This document shows, piece after piece, positions 49,081 to 63,088 of a stretch of DNA of 64,000 bases. A model generated the notes under the pieces. It was given only the letters and a program-made list of their open reading frames with translations. It was not told where the DNA came from and made no database searches. This DNA comes from Trifolium pratense. Its lineage: Eukaryota; Streptophyta; Magnoliopsida; Fabales; Fabaceae. Within the stretch, counting starts at the first letter, position 1; every line of letters starts with the position of its first letter. The translations under genes were made by a program, and so were the position numbers. The stretch lies in contig NC_060060.1 in NCBI RefSeq assembly GCF_020283565.1, positions 49,588,015 to 49,652,014 on the forward strand, in the 5' to 3' direction.

Positions 49081-49170
49081 ACAAAAAATATTTTAAAATG
49101 TTAAATAATTAACTATGTTTTGATTCGCGGAAGATTCTCATATACGCCAGGGGTAACCGACACAAACACA

Positions 49171-49390
49171 ATAACACTACAAAAAAAAATATGCCATTTT
49201 GCGGGGGTTTTAAATCCATTTTGCGGGGGTTTCCAACCTCCGCAGATTATTTGCGGGAATTTTGAAAACTACCGCTTAATCGAATCCCATAAATTAACTG
49301 GTGAAAACTCCATGAAAATTAATAAAACTCCCTGAAAATTGCGGCGGGTTTGATATGCAAAACCCCCGCAATATTGTAAAAATATGTAAA
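49171..49390 (+). mobile_element. Possible CACTA-type transposon end
   Basis: CACTACAAAAAAAAATATGCC matches the CACTACA(A/G)AAAA terminus of CACTA elements, followed by subterminal repeats TTTTGCGGGGGTTT and inverted CCCCCGCAATATT. No matching TAGTG end is seen downstream, so it is truncated. Confidence 0.5.
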
Positions 49391-50751
49391 AAAAATAAAA
49401 TAAAAAATCTGAAACTTTCATTAAAATATAATAATATAAGCCAATATTTATAATCGCTGAAATTAAATTTTATACTAAATAAACAAAAATAAATAACATA
49501 AAACATATCAAAGTTTTTAGATATGTATCTGAGTTTGAGATTTTCCCATCTTTCCTATTAAATTAAGGAATCTGAATATTAGTAAATCAAGAACTGAGTG
49601 TATACAAATCGAGCCACTGCCAAATATCTCAAGATTTCAAACATTTTATCCAATCATCATCATATTTTCATAATATAGCATAAAAATATCAAGCTAGAAG
49701 CAACAAATGTGAATGGCATGCAAAGTAATATCCATGCTACTCTTGTGCTAGAAATTGTTAAAATAAATGCAAATTGTTAAAATAAAAATGAAAAGGTGCA
49801 TCAGCATATATACAAAGGGGATGAACTCTTACCAAGGATTAACCAATTCATGACTTCATGTCATTATTATGATATCTGCATTCTGCAAAATACATTAAAA
49901 TTTCCATTAATCAAACATCATGCAAAATCAAGTGCAAAAAACACAAAAATCCATTAATTATCTCCAATTGCATACACCAAATAACTCCAGAAGAAGTCAT
50001 ATTGAGACAGAAGCATACACCAAATAAATCTAATTAAACTGTAAGATGAATTAGTTATTCAAACTGTTACAAAGCTAGGTGACCTCTGCATGAACTCTTT
50101 CTAAAGATTTCTTTGATGTAGGCTTCAGTTATCCGAAAACAAAATTCTTCCTACCATAATAAGGACTAGGCCCAAAGCTATGACAAAATGGTTAAACAGA
50201 GTTGGAATTATAGTGAATCTTTTAACTTTCAACTCCACACCTACAAAGAGAGAAAAGAAAAAGACATAACTCAGTCATAATATGAAAAACAAAGAACCAA
50301 TTCCTACACTAACATGAAAATTCAGGACAGACCTATAACAGATACAAGACACCACATGAAATGAGCTAATTTAACAAACGATCAATGTAGACTAAGAACC
50401 AATTCCTACAAGCATAACTTATTCTACAAAAAAGAGAGTGGATTATTATCAAATTAAATAGCATGATCATATTTAATCACACATTAAAATGCAAAGATTA
50501 CAAAAAACCAACAAACCTTGTTTGAATGCTTCACCAGTACCAGGCATAGTCAATAAAATTTCAACAAACACTATCATTGGATCAAAGTGGCAATACTCTA
50601 CTAAGCTAACAAAATTGAAAAAAATCAACAATGAAAGAAGTAGAAACTGATGTAATTCCATTAAATTGATAACAATGCCTAATATACTTTCTTAAGATTC
50701 TTCCACAAAAAATGAAAAACACAAATCAAATCTAGTAGTGATAGTTCTTGT
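49391..50751. other. Gene-free stretch
   Basis: AT-rich with no supported gene. Two short segments (about 50275-50300 and 50395-50415) repeat AAGAACCAATTCCTACA. Confidence 0.4.
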
Positions 50752-50939
50752 TAAGGCTGACAATGACCCGAGCCAACTCGCGAATAGTTTGAAGCTCGAT
50801 TCGACAATTGACTCGTTGAACTTATAAGCTGAACTTGAGTTAAAAATTTAAGTTCGTTAGATAAATAAGCTGAACATAAACTATATATATAGTTTGATTC
50901 GTTTAGATCATAAACTAACTCAATGATATTATATATATG

Positions 50940-51990
50940 AAGGCTGCTAATTTACAACCACTTAAAAACATGAAGGTGTAAATTAGCAATGCACACCTTT
51001 TAGAATTGGAAAAAAAAAAACCATTAATATTTATTATTTACAACTATTAAATTGAAGGTTAGTTTGGTAACTTTAATAAAATGATGTACACCCACCTTCC
51101 TAATTTACACCAACTTTTTATAATTGTTTAACAACACCTTGACGATGTGGATATTGTTGTAAATTGCTAAGGGTGTCTTTGATTTGTAAAACAATAAGGA
51201 TTGGACAAAACAGTACAGGACAAGACAAACATGTACCGGAAAGATATAGGACGACAATATTTTTATATGCAAAAATAAAATGGATATTTTCGTATTTTTT
51301 ATAGTTGTACTGTGGACAAAAAGTTGTCGCGTGGTTTAGTGAGGGACAAAAAATCTTGTTTTTGTCCTGTCTCTTGCTACCTAATTTGTCCGGTCCTATA
51401 ACCAATTTCAAATCAAACAGAGTACAACAAAAGTTATCTTGTCTAGTCCATGTTTTTTGGCGAATCAAACGCACCCTTAAAAGTAGTCCTATATTAATTC
51501 ATTCATTCACGTAAATGTTTTACAGTAAAGCAATACAATTTTATTTTTTTTCAAAATTAAAAGCCAGTAATTCTTTGAATTATGTGGATGAGTAAATTTT
51601 CTAAAATCAGAAAAATAAATATTGTTTGTGTAGGTTTAATATTGAAAAAAGAAGAAATTTTTATTTGATCGTTAACTATGAAATTAAACCCAGGGAAGAA
51701 GATATTTGGTGCAAGGTGAAAGAAAGTCCAGCCTGACGTTTTCAGATCTTGTTCTACATGTTGGAATTTGTTTTGTTAATTTTTATTTGTGTTTTTTTTT
51801 TTTTTTTTTTGGTAGAGAATTTTTATTTGTGTTTTAATCGGTAAAAAATTAAATTAGAGTTTTAAAATAAAATAGAAGCAAGTTACAATAATGTCCTTCC
51901 ATCAAAGTAATATTTTAAAAAGAGATGATGAGGTATTTTGGTCCAATTGATAAAAGTGCGCATTGCTAATTTACACCTCCATGTTTTTAG

Positions 51991-51993
<3 letters not shown>
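50940..51993. mobile_element. Element C, between (TA)n tracts (same family as element B)
   Basis: Left arm: CTGCTAATTTACAACCACTT then AAAAACATGAAGGTGTAAAT and TAGCAATGCACACC. The right arm ends GCGCATTGCTAATTTACACC then TCCATGTTTTTAGGTG, its reverse complement with few changes. TA repeats abut both ends. It contains another MITE (51170-51480). No coding. Confidence 0.82.
51170..51480. mobile_element. MITE nested inside element C
   Basis: AGGGTGTCTTTGATTTGT and GCGAATCAAACGCACCCTT are inverted ends. The interior has GGACAAAA..TTTTTGTCC motifs shared with 63473-63800. Confidence 0.7.

Positions 51994-52037
<44 letters not shown>
51994..52037. repeat. (TA)n tract between elements C and D
   Basis: About 22 TA units forming the junction of two unrelated elements. 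Confidence 0.92.
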
Positions 52038-52040
<3 letters not shown>

Positions 52041-53223
52041 CTTAAATGCAGTTTTGCCCCCCCTGTTTTGATTAAATCGGAATTTTACCCCCCCTGTTTT
52101 AAAACGCGGACTTTTACCCCCTTGTTTTATAATTTGTTGGATTTTGCCCCCCCTAAAATTCTGCTTTCGAGTCACAAATTTAAAGCTTCGCACACAACTC
52201 AATTTTGATCAATAATTTACCAAAAGGATACCGAAATGACCGTAATCGAGTTATCTTTCCACATAATCAAACCCCACTGAATTTGGAGTTACAAAGAGAG
52301 ATTAATTACCGTTTTAGTGAAGGTATGTCCCCCAAAATGCTGCAAAAAATCTGCTTTCGAGTCACAACTTCAAAGCTTCGCATACAACTCAATTTGGATC
52401 CATAATTCACCAAACGGCTACCGAAATGACAGTAATCGAGTTATCTTTCCACATAATCAAACCCCACTGAATTTGGAGTTACGAAGAGAGATTAATTACC
52501 GTTTTAGTGAAGGTATGTCCCCAAAATTCTGCAAAAAATCTGCTTTCGAGTCACAACTTCAAAGCTTCGCATACAACTCAATTTGGATCCATAATTCACC
52601 AAATGGCTACCGAAATGACCGTAATCGAGTTATCTTTCCACAGAATCAAACCCCACTAAATTTGGAGTTACAGAGAGAGATTAATTACCGTTTTAGTGAA
52701 GATCTGTCCAATTACTAATTCTGCAGAAATCTACTTGTGATCTTCAAATTCAACATCGTCTACCGAACACATCGTAACTCCAAATTCGACGAAATTGAAA
52801 TGCCAACAAGGGTAATTTCGTTAGATTTCCATACATGTAAATAGTATTAAAAAATGAGCTACAGGGTGAGAGGAATGACGAGAATACCAGTAATAGTTTC
52901 ATACGATAATTAATTTGAACAGACCTTCACTAAAACAGTAATTAATCTCTCTCTGTAACTCCAAATTTAGTGGAGTTTGATTCTGTGGAAAACTAACTCG
53001 ATTGCGGTCGTTTCGGTACCAGTTTGGTGAATTATTGATCCAAATTGAGTTCTGTGCGTAGCTTTGAACTTGAGGCTCAGAAGCAGATTTTGTGCAAAAT
53101 TTTGGTGGGGGGGCAAAATCCAACAAATTATAAAATAGGGGGGGTAAAATTCCGCATTTTAAAATAGGGGGGGGTAAAATTCCGCATTTTTCAAAATAGG
53201 GGGGGTAAAACTGCATTTAAGCC
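52038..53223. mobile_element. Element D, fold-back with (TA)n flanks, 1,186 bp
   Basis: Ends GGCTTAAATGCAGTTTTGCC and GGTAAAACTGCATTTAAGCC are inverted. Each arm carries repeated C7/G7 blocks (TTTTACCCCCCCTGTTTTA-like) and TAATTTGTTGGATTTTGCCC. (TA)n lies outside both ends. The terminal motif resembles the Mutator-like MITE in LHCB5 intron 3. Its centre holds a 190-bp tandem repeat and an inverted copy of it. Open frames in it are repeat artefacts. Confidence 0.85.
52161..52718. repeat. Three tandem 189-190 bp units inside element D
   Basis: CTGCTTTCGAGTCACAA starts units at 52161, 52351 and 52540. Each runs through CATAATTCACCAAA.GGCTAC, CGAAATGAC.GTAATCGAG and GAGAGATTAATTACCG. A reverse-complement copy lies at about 52915-53100. 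Confidence 0.93.
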
Positions 53224-53684
53224 ATATATATATATACATCGAAACTCGTAACTTGATTCTTGGTTTTATATATTTTTCCGCATATTTATGTCAGTCTGAA
53301 TTTTATACGCGTTTATCTATTATACACTTAGGGTGACTTTTATTTTAATTTAATATTTTTATTTATATAAAAATAGTTTAAAAGGTTAAAAATCCAATTT
53401 TAAAATTCACTTAACGAGTTGACCTAACGTGCTGAACCAAGTTTGAGTAAAAAAGTAGTTCGTAAATGTACTCGAGCCGAGTTTTGAGCTGAATCAATTC
53501 ATAACGAGTTGAGGTGATGCGAGTTCGACTCAACTCGACTTATTTCCAGCACTAGTTCATGTACACCCCTGCACACAATACACTCCTCGTACGCTCGCGG
53601 GACTCTTATATTCATCTCAACGGCTCTCTCGCCTTCAATGCATGTTGCTGCCAACAGTCACAAACAATTATGATCGTCTCCTCC

Positions 53685-53711
53685 TATATAAAGGCAAGCT
53701 TTGGCGCCAAA
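53685..53711 (+). promoter_or_regulatory. TATA box with adjacent E2F-type palindrome
   Basis: TATATAAAGG (53685-53694) is followed six bases later by the perfect palindrome TTTGGCGCCAAA (53700-53711), which fits the E2F consensus TTTSGCGC on both strands. The nearest gene downstream is the cupin (ATG at 54057), about 360 bp away. Whether this is its core promoter or an orphan one is unclear. Confidence 0.4.
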
Positions 53712-54056
53712 TACACAATTCATTTTCTTTTCACTTCTCTTTGATCGCATATTGACTTTTGAGCATTAGAGTGTTAACATAATTTGCGTGTACCAATAAC
53801 GTACCTCCACCGTAACTATTTTGAACCTCACAATCGGAGTCATCTAGTTCTTTTATGAGCTGAACAAAATCCATTTAATAATATTCATGATTTAATTCAC
53901 ACAAAAAAACTAAAATGGAAAGCCCAATTTTTCTAAGGACAAAATGGGATTTTCACTCTTGAAAAGGGTTTTTATTTTACGATCAAAATCAAACCAAACA
54001 CTGCCTCTCATCTCCTTTTTTGTCCCGTTTTGGAGTGAGGAATAGAAAGAGAGAGT

Positions 54057-56069
<2,013 letters not shown>

Positions 56070-56247
56070 ATCTTAAATGTGTTGTTCCCCTAATGAATGA
56101 AATAGTAGGACTTTAATGAACTGAATTGGCATAATGTCTTGGTAAAATAAGAACTTTGAAGTGGGTGTTAGCTTTTGTTGCTAAATGTGTCTATCCTTGT
56201 TGATTTCTTCTCCATTTGTGTTGTTTATTTTTTTTATTTTTCTTTCA

Positions 56248-56372
56248 CCACCGGTTTAATCTGGTTCGAGAGTCGGTTCTGACATCAAGTGGTTTCGGCC
56301 CTCTCCCGATCGCATTTGCGGGGATCGAACCGTGGTCCTCCCTACCACTGAAACAACTAGCGATCGGTTCCA
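56248..56372 (-). mobile_element. SINE with box A and box B (partner of 32230-32350)
   Basis: Minus strand: TTTCAGTGGTAGGGAGGACC (box A), ACGGTTCGATCCCCGC (box B), GAAACCACTTGATGTCAGAA and CGAACCAGATTAAACC. Confidence 0.7.
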
Positions 56373-56814
56373 TTTGTGTTGTTTAGTGTAGAATGTCATG
56401 TATCACTAATTAATACTCAAATTTTACTGATTTTCTTTTTTCTTTTACAATCTCATCTTTCTGTCAACTAATAGAATCTCTAGTGTGACATGTTAGTTAT
56501 TGGGCTGTATAGTTTATTAAAAAAAGTTAGAAAAGAGGAAATTATTATTTATTTAAATTGACATTAAATATTATTGGGTTAAATATATTTTAGTCCCTAC
56601 AAAATCAAGAGGTTTTAAGTTTAGTCTCTAAAAAAATTTATTCACTTTTAGTCATTATTTGCATTTTATTGGGATTAATTTGAGGGACTTAAAATCTATT
56701 TTTTGTAAATAGTTTTTAAAAAAGAGAATATTTTTAGAAAGATTAAATTGCATTTTTGACCCCCTAATTTTCATAAAATTGCGATTTTGGCCCCTATCTT
56801 TAGCCTCTTTTGCA

Positions 56815-56922
56815 AAAGATTGACTTGGGATCACGGAGTGTGCTCCTCTTGAGGTATGAGGTTCGATTCTCTCTGATGCCAATTTGAGTGGGCTAATTTA
56901 GCTCTTCAAAAAAAAAATGTTA
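56815..56922 (+). mobile_element. SINE with A tail
   Basis: GACTTGGGATCACGGAGTG (box A-like), TGAGGTTCGATTCTCTC (box B), then GCCAATTTGAGTGGGCTAA and A10. Confidence 0.6.
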
Positions 56923-57631
56923 GTATGCTTGGTTAGTTTTTTTTTTTTTGTCTAAATTGCACTTTTAGACCCCTAATTTTCATAAGTTTACGATTTAGGT
57001 CACTAACTTTCATATAGTACTTTTGACGCGCTAATTTTTTTCCTTCTTGCTCAGTATGTATTTGTCTTTTAAGCGAAATTGGAGTTTAGAAGTACAATTT
57101 GCTTGCTTTTTCATTTTATTTTTTTATGTTTATTGTTGTTTTAGTCTCAATCTTCCATGAATATTCTCTCCGGCATAGGTAACACACCACCAAGCTGCTA
57201 AACCATTCCCACCACCAGTAGTGTGCACCAAGCCGCTAAACCATCTCCGGTAAAGGAAACACACGAAAAGTCGATAAACCCTTTGATATATGGGGAGCAC
57301 CCTTGAACGAGTCGCTTCTCAGGACCTCCAGTCATCATCCACTCCAGAATCAACCTCAATGAACCTGACACTCCTCTATATAGAGCAATACAAATGTCAG
57401 AGAATGATCCAAACAAAATTCAAAGTAAGTTATTACAGTAAGCAAATTTTAAATTTCGTTGTCACTAAAGAAATTCCTTCATATAGAGTGCATTATAGCA
57501 TTGGAAAACGGAAGAAGGAAAGAAAGCACAAGATAAAAGTGACACAACGAGATAGCAAATAAGATTCATTCATTCAATCAAAATAATGTTACAATTACAA
57601 TGGGATACAAGAGGAATTTAAAGACTAGCAC
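56923..57631. other. Gene-free stretch
   Basis: Repeated 'TTTTAGACCCCTAATTTTCAT' like units (56755, 56960) suggest decayed MITE arms. 57180-57300 has a short internal repeat (ACCAAGC.GCTAAACCAT). No gene seen. Confidence 0.4.
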
Positions 57632-57803
57632 TAAGCCTCGTCCTCCTTAAGCCGGAAAGTCTCGCGGGAAAGTTCCACAAACATTCTCTTCTTAACCTGA
57701 CAGAGGGCGTCTTCAAAGTCCTCTCCTGCAACCTTTAAAGCACCGTCTAGAGTTGTTTTGAGCTCGTCCTCCAAAGCAGCCTTGGAGTCTCGAAGCTAGA
57801 GAT

Positions 57804-58906
57804 TGTTGCGCCTTGTAAAGATGTATTTTTCTGTATAATGTTGTGTATCAAATGAGATCACACTTGATGTTTATTTATAATCATAGGTTGTACACAATAA
57901 GGAAATATAATCAATACTATAAATACAATTCAATATATACTAATTGATCATAATGGATTCTTAACACTCCCCCTCAAGCTGGATCATATATGTCATATGA
58001 GCCGAGCTCGTTACAAATGTAATCCACTCGAGAGCCCTTAAGAGACTTAGTGAAAATATCAGCCAATTGGTCTTCAGACTTGAAAAAATTTGTGGTGATT
58101 TCTCCTGAAAGTACTTTGTCTCTTACATAATGACAATCTATCTCTATGTGTTTGGTTCGTTCATGGAAAACCAGATTAGATGCAATGTGGAGTGCAGCTT
58201 GATTGTCGCGTATGAGTTTTGTGGCCTGAAGATCTCCTAGTTTTAGCTCTAAGAGTAAATTTCTAAGCCATGCAAGTTCCTTTGAGGCTGCTGTCATAGC
58301 ACAGTATTCAGCTTCAACACTAGATAGTACAACTGTGTTTTGTTTCTTGCTTCTCCATGATATCATATTTCCTCCAATAAGAACACAATATCCAGAAGTG
58401 GATCTCCTATCACACGGTGATCCGGCCCAGTCAGCATCTGAATAACAAATGATTTTAGCATCACCCTTATCTTCATATAATAGTCCTCTTCTTGGTGCAT
58501 TCTTTATATATCTGAGAATACGAATAACTGCATTCCAATGACTATCACAAGGAGCGTTCAGAAATTGACTCACAATGCTCACTGCAAATGTAATATCAGG
58601 TCTGGTGAGTGGTGACTGTAAGATAATTGAGCCTACCCACAAGACGTCGATATCTTCCCGGGTCTTTCAATGGCTCCCCCTGACCCGGAAGAAGCTTGAC
58701 GTTAGGATCCATAGGAGTATCAATAGGACGACAATCAAGCATACCAGTTTCACTTAGAATATCCAATGCATACTTGCGTTGATTAATTGCAATGCCTGAT
58801 GAGGACTGGGCAACTTCAATGCCTAAGAAGTATCTGAGTGGACCCAAGTCTTTTGTCTGAAAGTTCCGGAAAAAATGGGCTTTGAGTTGCTTGACGCGAG
58901 CGGGTG
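57804..58906 (-). mobile_element. Ty1/copia fragment: RT, RNase H, polypurine tract, 3' LTR
   Basis: Minus strand from 58906: RVKQLKAHFF, QTKDLGPLRYFLGIEVAQ (reverse transcriptase), a frameshift near 58625-58640 at the NYLTVT/LTRPDIT junction, then RNase H with CYSDADWAGSPCDRRSTSG, SSVEAEY, RDNQAA and SEDQLADIFTKSL. A purine tract (TTGAGGGGGAG) precedes a 163-bp LTR (57966-57804, TGTTAAGAATCC to GGCGCAACA). Everything 5' of the RT thumb is absent. Confidence 0.88.
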
Positions 58907-59026
58907 TGTTAAGAAGTCCCACATCGGTTGCGATATGACTTGACTAAGTGTTTATAAACTAGAGGCAATCCTTACTTTACAAGACGGTTTTGTAAGAATG
59001 AGTTAGGTCCAGTACTCAATTTTAAG
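58907..59026 (+). mobile_element. TRIM-like solo LTR
   Basis: TGTTAAGAAGTCCCACATCG followed by GTTTATAAACTAGAGGC and TTACAAGACGGTTTTGTAAG matches the legume TRIM LTR pattern I remember. It sits at the truncated end of the copia piece. No target duplication is seen, so it may mark a recombination junction. Confidence 0.6.
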
Positions 59027-59400
59027 ACGCCTCAAACAGGTCCTTCTCAATGGTCACAAGCTTCTCCGTCAAAGTAGCAGGAGTCTCGTGTTCCTCCACT
59101 GCAGACTCAAGAGACCAGACCCTCTTAGTCAACTCTTTGTTCTTATCAGTCAATTCTTTAGCCTCTTTTTGGTCATCCTCTAGGCTCCTTTCCATCGCTG
59201 CTAGTTTCTCCTTCAACCATAGCAACATTTATTACCCTCTATTTTCTTCTACATATTTTGCATCAATTTTGTATTTTTTTAAAAAAAAGATTTAGTGAGT
59301 TTGTGAGATTATAAATTTATATATATATATTTTTTTTTATAATGATTATAAATTTATATTTTGTTGTTAAGCTTTTAGGAATGATTTCTGAGACTAGTAT

Positions 59401-61683
59401 TGTAACATCCTAACTTTAATTAATAAAAGAACATTAATTAGAGACTAATTGGAATTGAAAGATAGGTAGAAGGACAAAGTGGTATTTAAACATGAAGTTA
59501 CGTGTATTAGTAATATAAAATAGGAACATAGTACTACTCCGTCCCAAAATATAAGTAAAAAGTGGTCAACCAAAGTGGATGTATTTGGTTAAAAATTTAG
59601 TCCAAATACATTCATTTTGGTTGACCACTTTTTGCTTATATTTTGGGACGGAGACAGTAATTCATTTCAATTCGTTGACCGGAACATGAGGAGCAAAAGA
59701 AACTCAAACTCTTATTTCTTTCTTCTCCACCGAAACTCACTCTCTCCACTATATCATTCCCAAATTCTTAGCCAAATCCACATGCAACCTCACTCTAATG
59801 GTAGTAGAACCTTAAGGAATCAAGTATGAAAGAAACAACTCCTCCCCCTCCTCTCAAAAGGGCGTGAATCCCCATCTCACAACCAAAGGGGCAATCTCTA
59901 ATTTCACATGATTTGGTCATGCATGTGTTAAATTAATAGCATCTTCTGAGTTGATCAAGGATTAAGGGATTTAAGGACCATAATAACAGTGAGTAAGTGG
60001 AAGATGGAAAAGCTTCAAGTAGAGGGAGGCAGTAGAATCACGGAGATTTGGAGAACTAGATTGGTGAAATAGGAATTGGGAATTGGAAGACGTATGTGAA
60101 ACCCGTATTCTGGATAGGATCTCACTAAAATGGTCAGTACTCTCTCCTCGTGACTCTGTTTTAAATTCCGTTTGTTTCTAGTTAGCTAACGAAATTCCGG
60201 TCGTTTAGATGCCAATTTCGTGAACTGGGGAGCTTTAACGAATTCAGGAGACGCGTCTGAAATCCAGGGTCAGATGCAGAATTTTGGATTGAATTAGCAT
60301 CGTAGTCATCTTATGATTTATTGGAAATTCAAATGGAGCCTTAAAGGTTGATTTTGGAGTACAAGACAGTAGTTGCTCTTTCTTGGATTTCAGGTGGGTT
60401 TCTTTAAGTAGAAACATGGCAACCATAAGTCCAAAGCATAGTGTTTTATTTCATTATTTATGTTTATGGCATGATTAGTAACCTAGACAACTCATAAATT
60501 GATTAATGATGAACTTGGACTTAATTCCCATTGCATGTGACTGTAATTAGTTGTATCCATCATGATTAGAATGTTAGAAATAGTTAGAGACTGTTTAGAA
60601 TTGTGATTCTGCAGGTTTACCACATTTTCCCATGATTCATGAATCGGTGCAAGGAGAGTTTGAGCCTGTGCAATTGGTAAGTTTGCACCGGTGCAAGCCA
60701 ACTTTGAACCGGAGCATGAAACCCAACTTTGACCCCTATGCAGTCCAGGAGCACTGATGAACTGGTGCAAGTTAGTCTTGAACCGGTGCATCCTGACCAA
60801 AACAGTTTTAAATGTGAGAAGTACCTAATCATCATGGATATAACTGATCATACATGTTTAAAATATGAGAATAGGTAGCAAACTGAATTAGAAACCTACA
60901 CTGCAGGGATCTAATGGATCAGTTAGGATTTCCCCGAGATGGGTAATTATGTTAAGATATCAGAATTATTGTAGTTGATCAGTTAGTGGTTGATCCCGAA
61001 CCACAGATTATGTAGCCTTGGGCTATGAGACTAGCGTATGCTAGGAGAGATTCTACACTGTTAGTGAGAATCAGTTAGTTAAATTGTGAGCTGATGTGGT
61101 TCTCTGATCTACATTTAATATCAGGGACCATAGCACGACCTTCGAGAACCGCTCACCTCGAAGTGTCCGTGAGTTATAAAAACAACCAAGATAAGTTTGT
61201 GTGATACACCTTTATTTATACTATGCTATTCTTTAATGAATGAGTTACTAGTGATCAACTATTTGCAGGACCCTGGTGTTAGTACACCAAGTAGAGGGTA
61301 GTAAGAAACTCACTGAGACTTAGTAGTCTCACTCCACGATTATTTGATTTTAGGTAACATGTTGCTCGTTCAAGAAGCTGAGGATTGGACGGGACAATGA
61401 GATTAAGGAAGACTGTTCGATGTTTACCTGTTTCAATCTTAATAAACACTTGTATAGGATTATGCTACATGTACATGTATTTAGCGGTTACCATGGCTCT
61501 GATGTAAAGATGTTAACAGTTACATTATGACAATTATTCAATTTAATTAAATCATGTATATTTGGTATTTCCTTCAGACTACTTGTGTAAAAGATCAGTT
61601 TTAATTCCACAATTTTAATGTATTCCGATCCAGTTAGACATGCTCCTATTGATATTCTAGATAAATCAATATGGGGTGTTATA
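59401..61683 (+). mobile_element. Solo LTR, 2,283 bp, with 5-bp target duplication AGTAT
   Basis: Begins TGTAACATCC and ends GGGGTGTTATA, inverted ends of the Ty3/gypsy kind. AGTAT lies at 59396-59400 and 61684-61688. The homologous cupin intron shows the unoccupied AGTAT once at 54320-54324. Contains a Stowaway-like MITE. No coding domains. Confidence 0.9.
59532..59659. mobile_element. MITE nested in the solo LTR
   Basis: TACTACTCCGTCCCAAAATA and ATTTTGGGACGGAGACAGTA are near-perfect inverted ends, continuing through AAAAAGTGGTCAACCAAA to form a 128-bp hairpin. Confidence 0.88.
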
Positions 61684-62498
61684 AGTATCTGTTATTGTAA
61701 TTAAGTGTGTTTGATTAAGCAGTGATGATAATTGGTTTATTTTTATTCCGAATGAATTGATTTGTAATATAGACCAGATACATTAGTTATTCAATGAATT
61801 TGAAAAGTAGATTTTTGCTTATAATTAAAATGGAGTAATACAGTATGTGTTTAGACTTCAGACACATTTTTGGAAAAAGTGATTTTTATCAATTTATGTA
61901 TATATTTGGATAGTTCGGATCAAAACTGCTATTGAATATGTATATGTATGTATCTATTACTTATGAATTTGATGATTGATGTTATACCAATGCAAAAGCT
62001 AAAAATCTAAGCTTTTGAGAAGAATTTAGTTTGGGGTTAGAATCAATTTTAGCAGAATATAATTGATTTGTGGTCAAACCACATTGACTAATCCAAACAT
62101 GATTATGTGGTGTATGGCCATAGTACCGAACATAGTCTTTGCCTGTTTGGATATACGATAAGGTGTGTCGATTGTGATTTTGGTAAACATCTAGATGTTT
62201 GGTTATTCTGAATGAGCATTGGGTTTGTGTTCAAAACCATTGGGATTGATTTTACAAAATCAAGTTCATCAAAAATCATGTTTATCATAAGTAGGCACCT
62301 TAGGGAGAGTAGTTTGTTTTAGTTTGTTGACTACTTAGGTAAATAGAGGAAGTCCAATATTTTTGAAAGAGAAAGCAAACTTGAATTACTTAATTTATTT
62401 TAGATTCATGCATTTAGTGATATGAATTAGGATTTGTGTTCCATATACATTCTGGTCAGGTTAATGAAAATATGAAACTTTAGAAGTGTATTGTTTCT

Positions 62499-63088
62499 CT
62501 GCATAATTGCACGGTACTCCGTTTTAGACAGAGTACCAGTACCGGGTACATACCGGATACCGGTACGCGTATGGTACTCCCATGGTACGTATCCTCAAAG
62601 TAACAAGTTTTTTTTTGTTTTTTCATGCGGGTACATGCGTGGTACTTCCGGGTACGAGCGTGGTACTCTCAGGGTACACACGTGGTACATATTTCATAAA
62701 AAACTATTCTCATTTTTTTTTGCAACACTTTCCAATCCCATTCTTTTTGTTATTTGTTTATTTTTTTAATAAAGATTCACTTTAGTTTAAAATTATAATC
62801 GATTCAGTCTCCTTCCCTTTTTATTTATATTTAAAAGTAGAGCCGCATAGTCTTACTACTACTCCTAATTTCTTAAACGTGTAAACAACAATATAACTAC
62901 TTTTAAAGTTTGCTATTTTTTATGTTTAATTATTTGCTTTAAGAATATAATTTTATTATTTTAACTATATAATTATATTTTAAAAAAATTATACGAGTGT
63001 ACCCGTACCTTAGTTTTTTTAAAAATGTCGTACCACGTATCGGTACCAGTACTGGATACCAGTACCGTACCCGCACCTATGCAACAAT
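62499..63088. mobile_element. MITE with GGTACC-rich arms
   Basis: Left arm TTGCACGGTACTCCG, AGTACCAGTACCGGGTAC.. and right arm GGTACCAGTACTGG.., CAGTACCGTACCCGCACC then TATGCAAC are inverted. Inserted in the second cupin-intron copy. Rich in GTGGTAC/GGGTAC repeats. Confidence 0.75.

Larger units (their letters stand above)
50752..53554. mobile_element. Outer hAT-like element hosting two nested elements
   Basis: Left end TAAGGCTGACAATGACCCGA and right end GACTTATTTCCAGCACTA are degenerate inverted repeats, both followed inward by CGAG..ACTCG motifs. Flanks GTTCTTGT (50744-50751) and GTTCATGT (53555-53562) differ at one base, as an aged 8-bp hAT duplication. Its own DNA appears to be only 50752-50938 and 53224-53554, meeting at a (TA)n core filled by elements C and D. 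No transposase. Confidence 0.75.
57632..59228 (-). pseudogene. Coiled-coil protein fragment split by retrotransposon insertions
   Basis: On the minus strand 59228-59028 encodes LKEKLAAMERSLEDDQKEAK, then ELTKRVWSLESAVEEHE and TIEKDLFEA. After the inserts, 57800-57632 resumes as LRDSKAALEDELKTTLDGAL and ends FRLKEDEA before a stop. Heptad-like spacing indicates coiled coil. It may be a retroelement gag-like or plant-mobile-type protein; I do not recognise it. The copia and TRIM pieces between (57804-59026) destroy it. Confidence 0.6.

Noticed and set aside
52205..52718. Open frames with repeated IHNSPNGYRND peptides
   Set aside because: They arise from the 190-bp DNA tandem repeat in a fold-back element, with no start context or relatives.
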